A DNA stretch of 64,000 nucleotides. Source: Kroppenstedtia sanguinis (lineage in GTDB: Bacteria > Bacillota > Bacilli > Thermoactinomycetales > DSM-45169). Numbering within the stretch: the stretch's first letter is position 1; each line of letters begins with the position of its first letter. Made by a program: the position numbers and the translations under genes. The notes under the pieces are model-generated. The model made no database searches. It was not told the DNA's origin and saw nothing but the letters and a program-made list of their open reading frames with translations. Where the stretch lies: assembly GCF_050433445.1 (NCBI RefSeq), contig NZ_JBNPXF010000007.1, positions 81,738-145,737 of the forward strand, in the 5' to 3' direction. Positions 1-9,324 of this stretch are shown one piece after another.

Positions 1-151
1 GGCCTGAATCCAAAGATGCGGATGAAGCCTCCCCTTCGACCCGTTTGTTGGAATGGGACGGGTCCTCCCGATCCAAACTGACCAAAGCTGCTGGAACGAC
101 AACCATCACTCCGATCAAAACCGCCAAGATCCGGATCATCCCTTTGTGCAA
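1..151 (-). CDS. spoIID: Stage II sporulation protein D, N-terminal fragment (window edge)
   Basis: Only the first 50 or so codons are inside the window; the frame stays open to the edge. The start is a TTG with GAGGAGG nine bases upstream, followed four codons later by ATG. The peptide opens with a short basic stretch and one hydrophobic segment (ILAVLIGVMVVVPAALVSL), then a polar, Ser/Glu-rich linker, as expected for the membrane anchor of SpoIID, a lytic transglycosylase of forespore engulfment. The catalytic domain is not visible. The call rests mainly on position, since spoIID directly follows murA and ywmB in Bacillales, plus the anchor-like N-terminus. A terminator separates it from murA, so it probably has its own mother-cell promoter, which I could not identify. 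Confidence 0.6.
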   Translation of the reverse strand, partial: MHKGMIRILAVLIGVMVVVPAALVSLDREDPSHSNKRVEGEASSASLDSG

Positions 152-225
152 TCCGATCCGCCTCCTCGAAATCCCCCTGGGACAACCTCTCTTCCAACCT
201 ATGAGGAGGACAGCCGAACTAGAAC

Positions 226-259
226 AAAAAACCGCAGTCCAGACCCTCTGGCTGCGGTT
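226..259 (-). terminator. Rho-independent terminator after murA
   Basis: On the minus strand an ACCGCAG/CTGCGGT stem, extended by CCAGA/TCTGG, is followed by six T residues. It lies just downstream of the murA stop and upstream of spoIID. Confidence 0.8.
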
Positions 260-271
260 AAGTCTTCATAT

Positions 272-1576
272 TTAAGCAAATGAGTGCTGAACGTCCATCT
301 CTTCGGTTTCTTCCACCGTCACCCGTTCGATATCGGCACCCAATGCACGCAATTTTTCAACCAAACCGACATATCCTCGATCGATATGATGCAGTTCCGT
401 CACTTCCGTCGTCCCCTTGGCCACGAGACCCACCAACACCAGGGCTGCACCAGCCCGCAAGTCTGTCGCCTTCACTTGGGCACCGGACAGCGGGAGACCT
501 CCTTCAATCAGTACGGATCGGCCATCGATTTTCATCTGGCCTCCCATCCGCTTCATCTCTTCCACATGCATAAAGCGATTTTCAAATACGGTTTCAGTCA
601 GCATGCTATTACCCTTGCAGGTCAACAGTAAAGCCATCATTTGAGACTGCATATCTGTGGGGAAGCCGGGGTAGGGCAAGGTTTTAACATCCACTGGTTT
701 CAGCGGTTGATCCGCCCGGACATGAACGCCGTTGACCCCCTCCAGGATCTCCACTCCCATCTCTCTCATCTTGGCGATCAAAGGATTGAGATGGTCAGAG
801 ATAGCCCCTTCCACAAACACTTCTCCACCGGAAATAGCAGCGGCCACCATATAGGTACCAGCTTCGATCCGGTCCGGAATCACGGTGTATTCCGTACCGC
901 GTAGGAAATCGACACCGTCGATCCGAATGGTGTCGGTACCGGCTCCCCGGACCCGGCCACCCATAGCATTGACAAAGTTGGCCAAATCGACGATTTCCGG
1001 TTCACAGGCCGCATTTTCAATGACCGTGCGACCTTCTGCCAAAGCAGCAGCCATGATGATATTCTCTGTAGCCCCGACACTGGCCACATCCAGATAAATC
1101 CGGGCGCCTTGTAGTCGCCGAGGAACTGTCCCCTCGATAAAACCCTGACCAATGGTGAATTCCGCTCCCATCGCTTCAAAACCTTTGAGATGCTGATCAA
1201 TGGGGCGGCTCCCGATGGCACAACCGCCAGGAAGAGGAATGCGGGCATGTTTTTTCCTGGCGAGCAGCGGTCCCATCACCAGAAAAGAGGCCCTCATGCG
1301 ACGAACGAGATCATAAGGGGCTTCTGTATTTTCTACAGATTCAGCTTGGATCCGGATGGTTTCGCTATCGGTATCCAGATCCGTAGTAACACCCAGACTG
1401 GCGAGCAACTGAGTGATTGTTTTTACATCCTCCAACACAGGAACATCCCGGATAATGATATCCCCCCGAGATGGCAAGATGGAAGCAGCAATAATCGGAA
1501 GAACGGCATTTTTCGCTCCATGAACCTTCACCCGTCCTTTTAACCGATTGCCACCTCGAACGACGATTTTGTCCAA
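272..1576 (-). CDS. murA: UDP-N-acetylglucosamine 1-carboxyvinyltransferase (first MurA)
   Basis: Catalyses the first committed step of peptidoglycan synthesis, moving enolpyruvyl from phosphoenolpyruvate to UDP-GlcNAc in the cytoplasm. The 434-residue protein has the family length. It shows the N-terminal HGAKNA motif with Lys22, and the PGGCAIGSRPIDQH loop whose Cys (about residue 119) is the phosphoenolpyruvate-binding, fosfomycin-sensitive residue. A PGFPTDMQ motif lies near residue 300. Its placement between ywmB and spoIID matches Bacillus murAA, the main housekeeping copy. A second paralogue lies near 41-42 kb, which is usual for low-GC Gram-positives. Confidence 0.97.
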   Translation of the reverse strand: MDKIVVRGGNRLKGRVKVHGAKNAVLPIIAASILPSRGDIIIRDVPVLEDVKTITQLLASLGVTTDLDTDSETIRIQAESVENTEAPYDLVRRMRASFLVMGPLLARKKHARIPLPGGCAIGSRPIDQHLKGFEAMGAEFTIGQGFIEGTVPRRLQGARIYLDVASVGATENIIMAAALAEGRTVIENAACEPEIVDLANFVNAMGGRVRGAGTDTIRIDGVDFLRGTEYTVIPDRIEAGTYMVAAAISGGEVFVEGAISDHLNPLIAKMREMGVEILEGVNGVHVRADQPLKPVDVKTLPYPGFPTDMQSQMMALLLTCKGNSMLTETVFENRFMHVEEMKRMGGQMKIDGRSVLIEGGLPLSGAQVKATDLRAGAALVLVGLVAKGTTEVTELHHIDRGYVGLVEKLRALGADIERVTVEETEEMDVQHSFA

Positions 1577-1597
1577 GACTTTTCCCTCCGAGCATAT

Positions 1598-2338
1598 CTA
1601 GTATTCTATCGTGATGATCGGGGTCCCCAGGGTAAGAAGGATCTGCCGGCCGTCATCACCGACCTTGGCTGCCACCTGAACATTCATCGTTCCACCCTGA
1701 GTTTTCAAGCCCCCGTTGAAAAGAGGGGTATGCGCAGACACACTTGTGGTCCGTTCCGTCCGCATCGATTCGACTTCCTCAGCCCCGAGCTTCTTGATCA
1801 CTTGATCGACCTGTTTTTCCCGATCGCCTCTGTTTACTCGGTGCCCAACGGAAAGCTTCCCCTGTATGGAAAAATGAGTGCTTGTGTCTATCTGGAATTT
1901 CTGCAGCGTGTGGAACAGACGGCCACGGATTTCAACCAATTGTGCCTGGTTCAACGGCCCGTGACCTGCTGCACGTATAGAAATATAAGGTTGTACAAAG
2001 GGCTCTTCTAACCTATCGTTGATAACGACCATTTTCACCTGAAGGTTTCGATTCCATTTTCCATGTGCCTCATAGCGCATGCCATCGGTTCGGCTTTGGG
2101 TATGAACCGCACCCAAGTCCAACTCGTCGGCCAATTGTTCAGCCAACTCAGGAAGGTCCTCCGAAGCCATCCTTTCAGGAGTGCGACTTCCCGCATGCAA
2201 CATATGATGATTCATTTTTGCCCCTGTCTGTTCAAACACCCGGAGCAATCTTTCTTCCTGGGATGGATTTTGAGCAGAAGCTATCAGAAAGATCGATAAA
2301 AACAGCCAGACCCAGACAGCAATTCTTTTCCGGCTCAC
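1598..2338 (-). CDS. ywmB: YwmB-like exported protein (DUF1779)
   Basis: A 246-residue protein with an N-terminal hydrophobic signal segment (VWVWLFLSIFLIASA) and a soluble remainder of mixed alpha/beta character containing no catalytic motif I recognise. YwmB proteins of Bacillales sit in this place directly upstream of murA and spoIID and have an unknown extracytoplasmic role. Here the gap to murA is about 20 bases, so the two are probably co-transcribed. The family call rests on length, the signal segment and gene order; the function is unknown. Confidence 0.8.
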   Translation of the reverse strand: MSRKRIAVWVWLFLSIFLIASAQNPSQEERLLRVFEQTGAKMNHHMLHAGSRTPERMASEDLPELAEQLADELDLGAVHTQSRTDGMRYEAHGKWNRNLQVKMVVINDRLEEPFVQPYISIRAAGHGPLNQAQLVEIRGRLFHTLQKFQIDTSTHFSIQGKLSVGHRVNRGDREKQVDQVIKKLGAEEVESMRTERTTSVSAHTPLFNGGLKTQGGTMNVQVAAKVGDDGRQILLTLGTPIITIEY

Positions 2339-2418
2339 CTTTATCCTCTCCGTCCCTCTTTTTCACCATTGTTCACGGAAGCGAGAGAGGATATACCTTT
2401 CCTGCTTTCAGAAGGGGC

Positions 2419-2658
2419 TTAAAACAGTTGGCGGATCATGCCCGACCAACCCATGTAATCAATAAAGAAGGTGGCCAAACCATGCCCGAGAACGATCGCC
2501 AGGATCACCTGTAACGCTTTCCCCTGGATCCCTCCGGGTTCACGCAGAAAAAGATCAAAACGGACATTCTGCAATACCCACCAACTCAGGGTGATACAGA
2601 TCAAGGATGTCAAGATATTCACAAGTGCAGAGACGGCGAATTCAGTCGCTCCATCCAT
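2419..2658 (-). CDS. ywzB: Small integral membrane protein, YwzB/DUF1146 family
   Basis: About 79 residues with two hydrophobic segments (ALVNILTSLICITLSWWVLQ and LQVILAIVLGHGLATFFIDY) and a conserved-looking WWVLQNVRFDLF stretch between them, matching the small DUF1146 proteins encoded between the ATPase or complex I genes and ywmB in Bacillales. A longer open frame extends 77 codons upstream, but that part is polar, has no family resemblance and lacks a good ribosome site. The ATG chosen here has a G-rich site (GGGGGTG) nine bases upstream. Function unknown; membrane localisation is inferred. Confidence 0.75.
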   Translation of the reverse strand: MDGATEFAVSALVNILTSLICITLSWWVLQNVRFDLFLREPGGIQGKALQVILAIVLGHGLATFFIDYMGWSGMIRQLF

Positions 2659-3061
2659 ATGCTTATGCACCCCCGGCACAGTGGGTTCACGATACCCCCA
2701 TGCTAACCTAAAAGCAAAAGGAACGCAACGTTTTTCCTTTTCCTTGAGATGCTGAACCATTGGCGAAAAGTTTACAGGACCTTCCTTCTGCCCGAATGAG
2801 ACGGATTCCCCAGGGGCTCCCCCTCCCTCACTCGCCATAACAGGCTGGAATAGTCCCTCCGCGGCGCGCAATTCCTGCCTGGACTTCACAAAATTTTTTT
2901 GGGGAAATTACAGAAAAAATGGAATGGAGAAACTCCCATGTCTCCAATGTTCCTGTACGTAGCCATGAAATGGGGGGTGCCTGGATAGTGATCGCAGGTG
3001 TCGATCACTAGAGTGACGGCCTCTCTCTGGGGGCTACCCACCAGGGGATTTTCATCTTTCA

Positions 3062-3264
3062 CAGGCGTGTTGATCAGCTACATTTTAGGCAGGAAATAAG
3101 GTCGGGTTGGTGGGACGGTGAAGAGCCTTTTCACTCTTTGCAAGAGATCCTAGCCGTCCCACCAGCCCTGTCCCCTCAAGCCATATTTTGCGATGGGGAC
3201 AATGGGAAGAGCGAAAGGTCAGTTTTGTTTCCATCACCCATTTCCTGGTTCATCAACGGCCCTG
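3062..3264 (+). repeat. MITE-like element, family A, copy 1
   Basis: Begins CAGGCGTGTTGATCAGC and ends GGTTCATCAACGGCCCTG, which are imperfect terminal inverted repeats. The centre holds a long hairpin: TTGGTGGGACGG ... CCGTCCCACCA around a GAGCC/CTC-rich loop. The flanks read CATCTTTCA on the left and TCTCTTTCA on the right, seven of nine positions alike, consistent with a decayed 9-bp target duplication. There is no coding capacity for a transposase. It has landed on the front of the gene that follows. Confidence 0.8.
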
Positions 3265-3503
3265 TCTCTTTCATCCTGACTGTCATCGGCCTTTGGCTGG
3301 ACCGGCTGATGATAGCAGGTAGAAGTTCTACCACAGCGGCGATCGTGGATTTCTTGGTCTACTCATTGCTTATTTACGGGTTGCCATACTTGCTTCCATC
3401 GGTTTATGCCAACACCCATACAGCTCTAACGGTGGGCCTGCTCCTGGCTGGATCGGAATTGTTCTTCCAGCCCTTGTTTTATGTGGTGGCTGGAAAAGGG
3501 TAA
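3138..3503 (+). pseudogene. Truncated DUF2512-like membrane protein gene, 5' end formed by a repeat element
   Basis: The open frame encodes 121 residues, but its first 40 or so come from the family A element and look nothing like a protein. From about residue 45 it becomes a plausible small membrane protein: ILTVIGLWLDRLMI, then TTAAIVDFLVYSLLIYGLPYLLP, then TVGLLLAGSELFFQPLFY. This pattern, with a polar patch followed by TTAAIVDF, resembles the second half of DUF2512 (YndM) proteins. The family's usual N-terminal transmembrane region is absent, and no good ribosome site precedes the first ATG. It is probably a disrupted gene; expression from a fused start cannot be excluded. The DUF assignment is by eye. 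Confidence 0.45.
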
Positions 3504-3534
3504 CACATCGAGGGCTTCTTTTTCCATGGATACG

Positions 3535-3560
3535 AAAAAACCCCTTCCGCAAAGAAGGGG
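3535..3560 (-). terminator. Terminator of the nuo operon
   Basis: Minus-strand stem CCCCTTC/GAAGGGG followed by six T residues, just beyond the nuoN stop codon. Confidence 0.85.
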
Positions 3561-3573
3561 CGAGGGAAAGGGG

Positions 3574-5079
3574 TCACTGTTCCATCGACCCCGAAAGCGG
3601 CTGAAAACCCTGAATCCAATCCAGAGTGGCCAAGGGGTCGAGAACCCACTGGGGGAAGAATCCAAGAAGGAGAGTTCCAGCGAGGGCCACCAGAATCACC
3701 ACTCCCACTGGAATTGGAATCTGCACTTTGGATCCCTGTAGCGCTGGACGGAAGTACATCATGCGGATGATCCCGAAATAGTAAAAGTAGGAGACGACCG
3801 TCGTAGCCAGCATCACCACTGCGATCCCATAGGCTTCCGCCGTCACTGCGTGAAACAGGATATAAAACTTCCCGAAAAAACCGGCAGTGATCGGAATTCC
3901 CGCTAGGGAGAGAAGGAAGACCGTCATCGCCGCCGCCATCCAGGGCGACCGGCGAGACAATCCGGCAAAAGCCTCCATCCCTTCCTTCCCGGTATCCCGT
4001 TCCACCAGCATCACCACAGTAAATGCACCCAAGGTCATCCAGAGATAAGCCATCAAGTAATAGACAGTACTCTCAAACATCAACGCCCCGGTCAAAGTAG
4101 CGACAGGCACCAGCAGGTAACCAGCCTGGGCAATCGCTGAATAGGCCAGCATTCGTTTGGTCTGAAATTGCCGGAGGGCAGCCGTGTTCCCCAGGATCAT
4201 AGAAACGGCGGCCAAGGTCAACAGAGCTGGACTCACCAGTTCCATCCACGGCCCCGCCTGAAGGAGGAACAGATAGACGGACAACAGCATACGCAGGATG
4301 AAGGCAAATGCAGCGGTTTTCGATACTACCGCTAAAAACGAGGTTACGGTTGTGGGGGCACCCTGGTACACATCTGGAGCCCACATATGAAAGGGGGCGG
4401 CGGCCACCTTGAAACCGAATCCCAACAACATCAAAAACAGGGATAACAGAACAAAGGATTCATAACCCCCGCTGTATGCCTCGGCCAGACGTTGCTGAGC
4501 TGTGTACAAGTGGGTAGTGCCCGCCAATCCGTATACAAAGGACATCCCATATAGGATAAAAGCGGTGGACACACTGCCGAGTACAACATATTTCCAAGCT
4601 GCTTCATTGGAAGCGAGCCGTTTCCTCCGGATTCCCGCCAGGATGTAAGAGGAGAGGCTCAACAGTTCCAAACCGATAAAGAGGGTGATCAGATCGGCAG
4701 AAGAGGTGAGGAGCATCCCCCCTAACAGTGCCGTCAGCAGAAGATAAGTGTACTCCCCCCGCGCCTCCCTCGGCCCGTCATCCCGGTGGGAAGCCAATAG
4801 CACCAAAGCCGTTCCGACCAGGAGAATCAGTTTGAAGGTGAGGGCAAAGTCGTCTACGCGATACGTGTCTGACAAGATCTCCGCAGGAGGACCTCCCCAT
4901 TGCCGAAAAACAACCACACCCGCTGCCATCACGGCCAAAATCGCCACCCCATTGAGCCAATTCCGGTCGATCCGCTCCTTTAACAACAGATCGATGATGG
5001 ACAACAGGGCAGCTGCTGAAACAATGATCAATTCCGGAGCCAACACCGTCCAGTCATAATCCAGGAAGTATTTCTCCAT
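3574..5079 (-). CDS. nuoN: NADH-quinone oxidoreductase subunit N
   Basis: Antiporter-like proton-pumping subunit of complex I. The 501-residue protein is almost entirely transmembrane (about 14 helices) and contains the Proton_antipo_M core. A helix with Glu (LFIGLELLSLSSYILAG) and a Lys-bearing segment (KYVVLGSVSTAFILYG) carry the charged residues expected inside the membrane; KVAAAPFHMWAPDVYQGAPT is the diagnostic loop. The start has GGAGGG six bases upstream, and the gene begins just after nuoM. It is the last gene of the operon and is followed by a terminator. Confidence 0.96.
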   Translation of the reverse strand: MEKYFLDYDWTVLAPELIIVSAAALLSIIDLLLKERIDRNWLNGVAILAVMAAGVVVFRQWGGPPAEILSDTYRVDDFALTFKLILLVGTALVLLASHRDDGPREARGEYTYLLLTALLGGMLLTSSADLITLFIGLELLSLSSYILAGIRRKRLASNEAAWKYVVLGSVSTAFILYGMSFVYGLAGTTHLYTAQQRLAEAYSGGYESFVLLSLFLMLLGFGFKVAAAPFHMWAPDVYQGAPTTVTSFLAVVSKTAAFAFILRMLLSVYLFLLQAGPWMELVSPALLTLAAVSMILGNTAALRQFQTKRMLAYSAIAQAGYLLVPVATLTGALMFESTVYYLMAYLWMTLGAFTVVMLVERDTGKEGMEAFAGLSRRSPWMAAAMTVFLLSLAGIPITAGFFGKFYILFHAVTAEAYGIAVVMLATTVVSYFYYFGIIRMMYFRPALQGSKVQIPIPVGVVILVALAGTLLLGFFPQWVLDPLATLDWIQGFQPLSGSMEQ

Positions 5080-5082
5080 CCC

Positions 5083-6621
5083 CTACCCTCCGATCCTCGA
5101 CGCAATCGTCTGCAGAGTGATTTGCATCGGTCCTCCGAGGACGTTGGGCCAGACGCCGATCAGAATAATCAAGCCCAGCAAAACCAACATCGGAGCCGTC
5201 TCCACACTCCGGCCATCCCGGATCCGAGACCAGCGCTCCCGTTGCGGTCCAAATCCGGTCTTTAAAACGGCCTGAAGGGTGTACACCGCAGCCAGGACCA
5301 GCCCCAGGGTCCCCAAGGCAGCCAGGATCGGCTCTTGCTGAAATAGGCCGAGGAACGCCAGAAATTCCGAAATAAATCCTGACATTCCCGGCAACCCCAG
5401 CAGGGCCAATCCACCGGCCAGAAAGATTCCCGTCAGCACCGGAGCCGGTCGAGCCAGCCCTCCCAATTCACCGATTTCGGTGGTTCCCGTCCGCTCAACC
5501 AAGCTTCCGATATAGAAGAAGAGGAGCGCGGAGATCAAGCCGTGGGAGACCGCCTGAAATACCGCCCCAGTCAGGCCCGCTTCATTCAAAGCGGCGATAC
5601 CGAAAAGAATGATCCCCATATGGCTGACGCTGGCAAAGGCGAGAATCCTCCTCAGATCCGACTGTGCAAAGGCGAGAACAGCCCCGTAGAGGATATTGAC
5701 CAAACCCAGAACGGCGAGAATCGGAGCACTCTCTCGGATGGGATCGGGAAAAAGTTCAACTCCGAACCGGATCAGCCCGTAGGCCCCCATTTTCAGCAGG
5801 ACACCAGAGTGAATCATCACCACTGCTGGAGGTGCTTCCTTGTGAACCTTCAACATCCAGGTATGGAAAGGAAAGATGGGGAGTTTGATGGCAAAGGCCA
5901 ACATGAGACACAGGAAACTTCCCCAGAAAATCCCATGAAGAGCCGGCTGGGCAAAGAGTTGCTGAGTTTCCGAACCCTGAGCCCATTCCCGGATCTGATC
6001 GAAATCGAGAGTCTGGTAAAGAACGAACAGCCCGATGATCCCCAACAGCAGAAAGGCCGACCCCAAGCCGTTATAGAGGAGATAACTGTTGGCCGCCCGC
6101 TCCCGGTAGATCCCTCCCCAGATCCCGATCAGAAAATACAGCGTCACCAAGGTCACCTCGAAAAAGAGGAAAAAGAGGAACAGATCCCGGGCTAAAAACA
6201 CACCCAGCATGCCAGCTTCCAGCAGCAAAAACATCAGAAAATATCCTTTGTGCCGCTCTCGGATGTACATGGAAGCGCAGGCCGCCAGAGTCGCGATGAT
6301 CGCCGACAACAGGATCAATGGAAGGGACAGCCCATCCACTCCCAAGTGATAACTAACGGACCAAGAAGCGGCTGGACCTTGAACCTGCGGCAGATGGATC
6401 TGGAACCAGGTCATCGACTGCTGTAATTGCACCCCACCCGATCCCGGATCAAAGCGGGCAAACAGGATCAAGGCCAACACCAGCGGCGGCAGAGTCCCCA
6501 AAAAACCTACCCGTTTTAGCCAGCTCACCTGTTCCCGAGGAATAAGCAGGAGGACCGCCACTCCCAGCAAAGGAGATAACATGATCCAGGTGGGAAGCCA
6601 GTTGAACCAACTCTCCATCAT
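5083..6621 (-). CDS. nuoM: NADH-quinone oxidoreductase subunit M
   Basis: Second antiporter-like subunit of complex I, 512 residues, polytopic. The conserved FFEVTLVTLYFLIGIWGG segment provides the membrane Glu, and LPIFPFHTWMLKVHKEAPP is the typical quinone-oxidoreductase loop. The start codon overlaps the end of nuoL (ATGATGG contains the TGA), which implies translational coupling. The length is normal for the family. Confidence 0.96.
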   Translation of the reverse strand: MMESWFNWLPTWIMLSPLLGVAVLLLIPREQVSWLKRVGFLGTLPPLVLALILFARFDPGSGGVQLQQSMTWFQIHLPQVQGPAASWSVSYHLGVDGLSLPLILLSAIIATLAACASMYIRERHKGYFLMFLLLEAGMLGVFLARDLFLFFLFFEVTLVTLYFLIGIWGGIYRERAANSYLLYNGLGSAFLLLGIIGLFVLYQTLDFDQIREWAQGSETQQLFAQPALHGIFWGSFLCLMLAFAIKLPIFPFHTWMLKVHKEAPPAVVMIHSGVLLKMGAYGLIRFGVELFPDPIRESAPILAVLGLVNILYGAVLAFAQSDLRRILAFASVSHMGIILFGIAALNEAGLTGAVFQAVSHGLISALLFFYIGSLVERTGTTEIGELGGLARPAPVLTGIFLAGGLALLGLPGMSGFISEFLAFLGLFQQEPILAALGTLGLVLAAVYTLQAVLKTGFGPQRERWSRIRDGRSVETAPMLVLLGLIILIGVWPNVLGGPMQITLQTIASRIGG

Positions 6622-8477
6622 CTGAACAACCTCCCCGCTGTCAGGCAGAGAATCATCAGAACCAGTCCAACGATACTCACCAAGGCATAGGTCTGAGCCT
6701 GACCGTTTTGGATCCGTGTGAAAAGACCTCCCGCCGACCGGACCAGTGTACTCACCCCTCCGACCGCTCCTTGCACAATCCAGCGGTCAAATCCCTTCAG
6801 GAACGTTCCCAACCACCGATAGGGACGCACCCAAACCAGGCCATAAATTTCGTCCACATAAAATTTCCTGTACAACAATCGCTGGACTCCGGGAAATGCA
6901 CGGGAGACCCTATGAGGGTTAATGCTTTTTTTGCTGTACATCCCCCAGGCGAGAAACACGCCACCCACTGAGACGAGGATGGAAAGAAACGGGATCCAGC
7001 TCGGAGCGGTTCCTGAGGTCCCCGAGATTTCCATCCCCTCCGTCAACCACCGCTCCAGTGAGTCCCCCGGAAAATTGAGGAATCCGCTGACTACTGCAAA
7101 CAAGGCCAAGGCTCCCATCGGCCAGATCATCACCGATGGAACCCCTCGGGGCTCCTTCTGTTCCCGCGCCTCTCCCCCGAATACCAGGAAGAAGAGGCGA
7201 AATACATAAAAGGCGGTTAAAAAGGCGGTCACCACCCCAATCCAGAACACTCCGAACCGGCCGTCGGCATAGGCAGTCCCTAAGATTTCATCCTTGGAAA
7301 AAAAGCCTGCGAAGGGCGGAATGCCAGCGATGGAGAGACATCCGATCAAAAAGAGCCACCCCAGCTGCCGATGACTTTTCCAGAGCCCCCCCATCCTTCG
7401 AATATCCTGTTCTTGATGGAGAGCCAGGATCACTGCACCTGCCGCCAAAAATAACAACGCTTTGAAAAAAGCATGGGTCATCAAGTGGAAGACTCCGGCG
7501 ACGTATCCTCCAGCTCCAAGAGCCAGCATCATATATCCTAGCTGACTGATCGTGGAGTAAGCCAATATGCGTTTGATATCATACTGGACCAAGCCGATCC
7601 CAGCGGCAAAGATCGCCGTGAACGCTCCTGTCCAGGCCACCGTGTCCATCGCCACCGGTGACGAAGAAAATAAAGGAAACATCCCGGCTACCAGCCAAAC
7701 CCCTGCTGCTACCATCGTCGCCGCATGAATCAAGGCACTGACCGGAGTGGGACCCTCCATGGCGTCCGGCAACCAGGTATGTAATGGGAACTGAGCGGAT
7801 TTGCCCACCGCTCCTACAAAGAGAAGCAGGCTAATCAGTGTCACCGTCCCAGGGGGGATCTTCCCGGAACCCACCGCTTCAAAAAGTGGGGCAAACTCAA
7901 AACTGCCCACGTGCACAAAGGTGAGGATCACCCCGATCAGCAACCCAATATCTCCGATCCGGGTCACGATAAAAGCTTTTTTGGCCGCCTGTTTCGCTTC
8001 CGGTTTAAAATACCAGAAACCGATCAGCAAAAATGAACCGACACCGACCAGCTCCCAAAAAATATACAGTTGTAGCAGATTAGGAGAGAGGACCAGCCCG
8101 AGCATAGCAAAGGTAAACAAGCTCAGGTAGGCATAGAAAACCGGAAGGCGCCTATCCCCCGACATGTATCCTCTGGAATACACCTGCACGAGAAAACCGA
8201 CCAAGCTTACAATTAGAAGCATCAATGTATTGAGAGTATTCACTTCGATTCCGAACCGGATCGTCGTCTCCCCAAAGGAAAGCCACTCCAGCGTAAACAC
8301 GTGGTCTTTCCCGCCCAGTCTCTCCCACCATACCGCCACCGCTCCTGCAAGGGAGAAGAAGGCCGCCAGAGAGCCCACCCCAGATGCCGTCCCTTCGCTG
8401 AAATTTTTTCTTCCCGCCAGGAGCAAGACGAAGGCCACCAAGGGAAAGAGGGGGATTATCCACGCATATTGGATCAT
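6618..8477 (-). CDS. nuoL: NADH-quinone oxidoreductase subunit L
   Basis: Largest antiporter-like subunit of complex I, distal in the membrane arm. The protein (about 620 residues) shows YIFWELVGVGSFLLIGFW, the SAQFPLHTWLPDAMEGPTPVSALIHAATMV signature in the central region, and a long C-terminal amphipathic region ending in one further helix, as expected for the lateral helix of NuoL. I chose the ATG of MIQYAWIIPLFPL because the in-frame ATG four codons earlier sits only one base from its possible ribosome site. Confidence 0.95.
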   Translation of the reverse strand: MIQYAWIIPLFPLVAFVLLLAGRKNFSEGTASGVGSLAAFFSLAGAVAVWWERLGGKDHVFTLEWLSFGETTIRFGIEVNTLNTLMLLIVSLVGFLVQVYSRGYMSGDRRLPVFYAYLSLFTFAMLGLVLSPNLLQLYIFWELVGVGSFLLIGFWYFKPEAKQAAKKAFIVTRIGDIGLLIGVILTFVHVGSFEFAPLFEAVGSGKIPPGTVTLISLLLFVGAVGKSAQFPLHTWLPDAMEGPTPVSALIHAATMVAAGVWLVAGMFPLFSSSPVAMDTVAWTGAFTAIFAAGIGLVQYDIKRILAYSTISQLGYMMLALGAGGYVAGVFHLMTHAFFKALLFLAAGAVILALHQEQDIRRMGGLWKSHRQLGWLFLIGCLSIAGIPPFAGFFSKDEILGTAYADGRFGVFWIGVVTAFLTAFYVFRLFFLVFGGEAREQKEPRGVPSVMIWPMGALALFAVVSGFLNFPGDSLERWLTEGMEISGTSGTAPSWIPFLSILVSVGGVFLAWGMYSKKSINPHRVSRAFPGVQRLLYRKFYVDEIYGLVWVRPYRWLGTFLKGFDRWIVQGAVGGVSTLVRSAGGLFTRIQNGQAQTYALVSIVGLVLMILCLTAGRLFR

Positions 8478-8516
8478 GGGATCACCCATCCTTCATCTGA
8501 TGTTGATGGTGCTGGT

Positions 8517-8822
8517 TTAACCTTTCATCGAATTGTACCGGTCAACATTGACGGTATGGCGGTTGCGATAGATAGCCAATAGGATCGCTACCCCTACCGC
8601 CGCTTCCGCCGCCGCCACGGTCATGGTGAACAGAGTGAACACCTGACCCGTCGGATTGGCATACAAACCATACTTGGAGAAGGCAACCAGGTTGATGTTG
8701 ACCGCATTCAACATCAGCTCGATACAGAAAAGGACCACCACAGCATTCCGTTTAGTCAGAACTCCGTATAATCCCACACTGAACAAAATCGCCGCCAATG
8801 CGAGATAAGATGAGACCGGCAT
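8517..8822 (-). CDS. nuoK: NADH-quinone oxidoreductase subunit K
   Basis: A 101-residue protein with three transmembrane helices. It holds the two conserved membrane Glu residues of NuoK, in VVLFCIELMLNAVNINLVAF and in TVAAAEAAVGVAILLAIYR. It overlaps the end of nuoJ by one base, as is usual for the J-K pair. Confidence 0.96.
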   Translation of the reverse strand: MPVSSYLALAAILFSVGLYGVLTKRNAVVVLFCIELMLNAVNINLVAFSKYGLYANPTGQVFTLFTMTVAAAEAAVGVAILLAIYRNRHTVNVDRYNSMKG

Positions 8823-9319
8823 CAGGACTTCGACTCCTTTCTCGCCAGAATCACAGCTCCGACCAATGCAACTAACAACAGGACGGAGAGCGCTTCAAAA
8901 GGAATGACATACTGTTTAAATACAATCTCTCCCAGACGAGAGACTGTAAATTCTTTGGCGGAGGCTGTACCCTCTTCAAAGGGAGTATTGTAAATGGTGT
9001 GGATCAGAATCCCGAACAAAGCGCCCACCCCGATAAAACTGAAGAAACTGTGCCAGGGACGGACGGTCTCCTCTTGGTCTCTGTGCTGGGTCAACATAAT
9101 TCCGAACAACATCAGAATGGAGACAGACCCGGTATAGATCAGCACCTGGGCCACTGCCAGAAACTCTGCATTCAACAAGACATAGAGCCCAGCAATGCAC
9201 AACATCGTGAAGGCGAGGGACAGAACCATGTGGACGACTCGAGTGAAATTGAGCATGAAGACTGCCCCACCGATGGCACACACAGCCAGGACAAAAAAAG
9301 CGATAAACTCACCGCTCAT
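8822..9319 (-). CDS. nuoJ: NADH-quinone oxidoreductase subunit J
   Basis: Membrane subunit of about 165 residues with five predicted helices, including the GGAVFMLNFTRVVHMVLSLAF region and the pi-bulge-type helix around VLIYTGSVSILMLFGIML. The start chosen is the ATG of MSGEFIAFF, matching bacillus NuoJ proteins. An in-frame GTG three codons earlier overlaps the nuoI stop and is the alternative. Confidence 0.94.
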   Translation of the reverse strand: MSGEFIAFFVLAVCAIGGAVFMLNFTRVVHMVLSLAFTMLCIAGLYVLLNAEFLAVAQVLIYTGSVSILMLFGIMLTQHRDQEETVRPWHSFFSFIGVGALFGILIHTIYNTPFEEGTASAKEFTVSRLGEIVFKQYVIPFEALSVLLLVALVGAVILARKESKS

Positions 9320-9324
9320 CTCGA

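Noticed and set aside
2659..2889. N-terminal extension of the ywzB open frame
   Set aside because: Polar and unrelated to the DUF1146 family; the internal ATG has a ribosome site and matches family length.
5542..6195. A 217-codon plus-strand frame inside nuoM
   Set aside because: Antisense shadow of a strongly conserved gene; low-complexity charged peptide with no domain.
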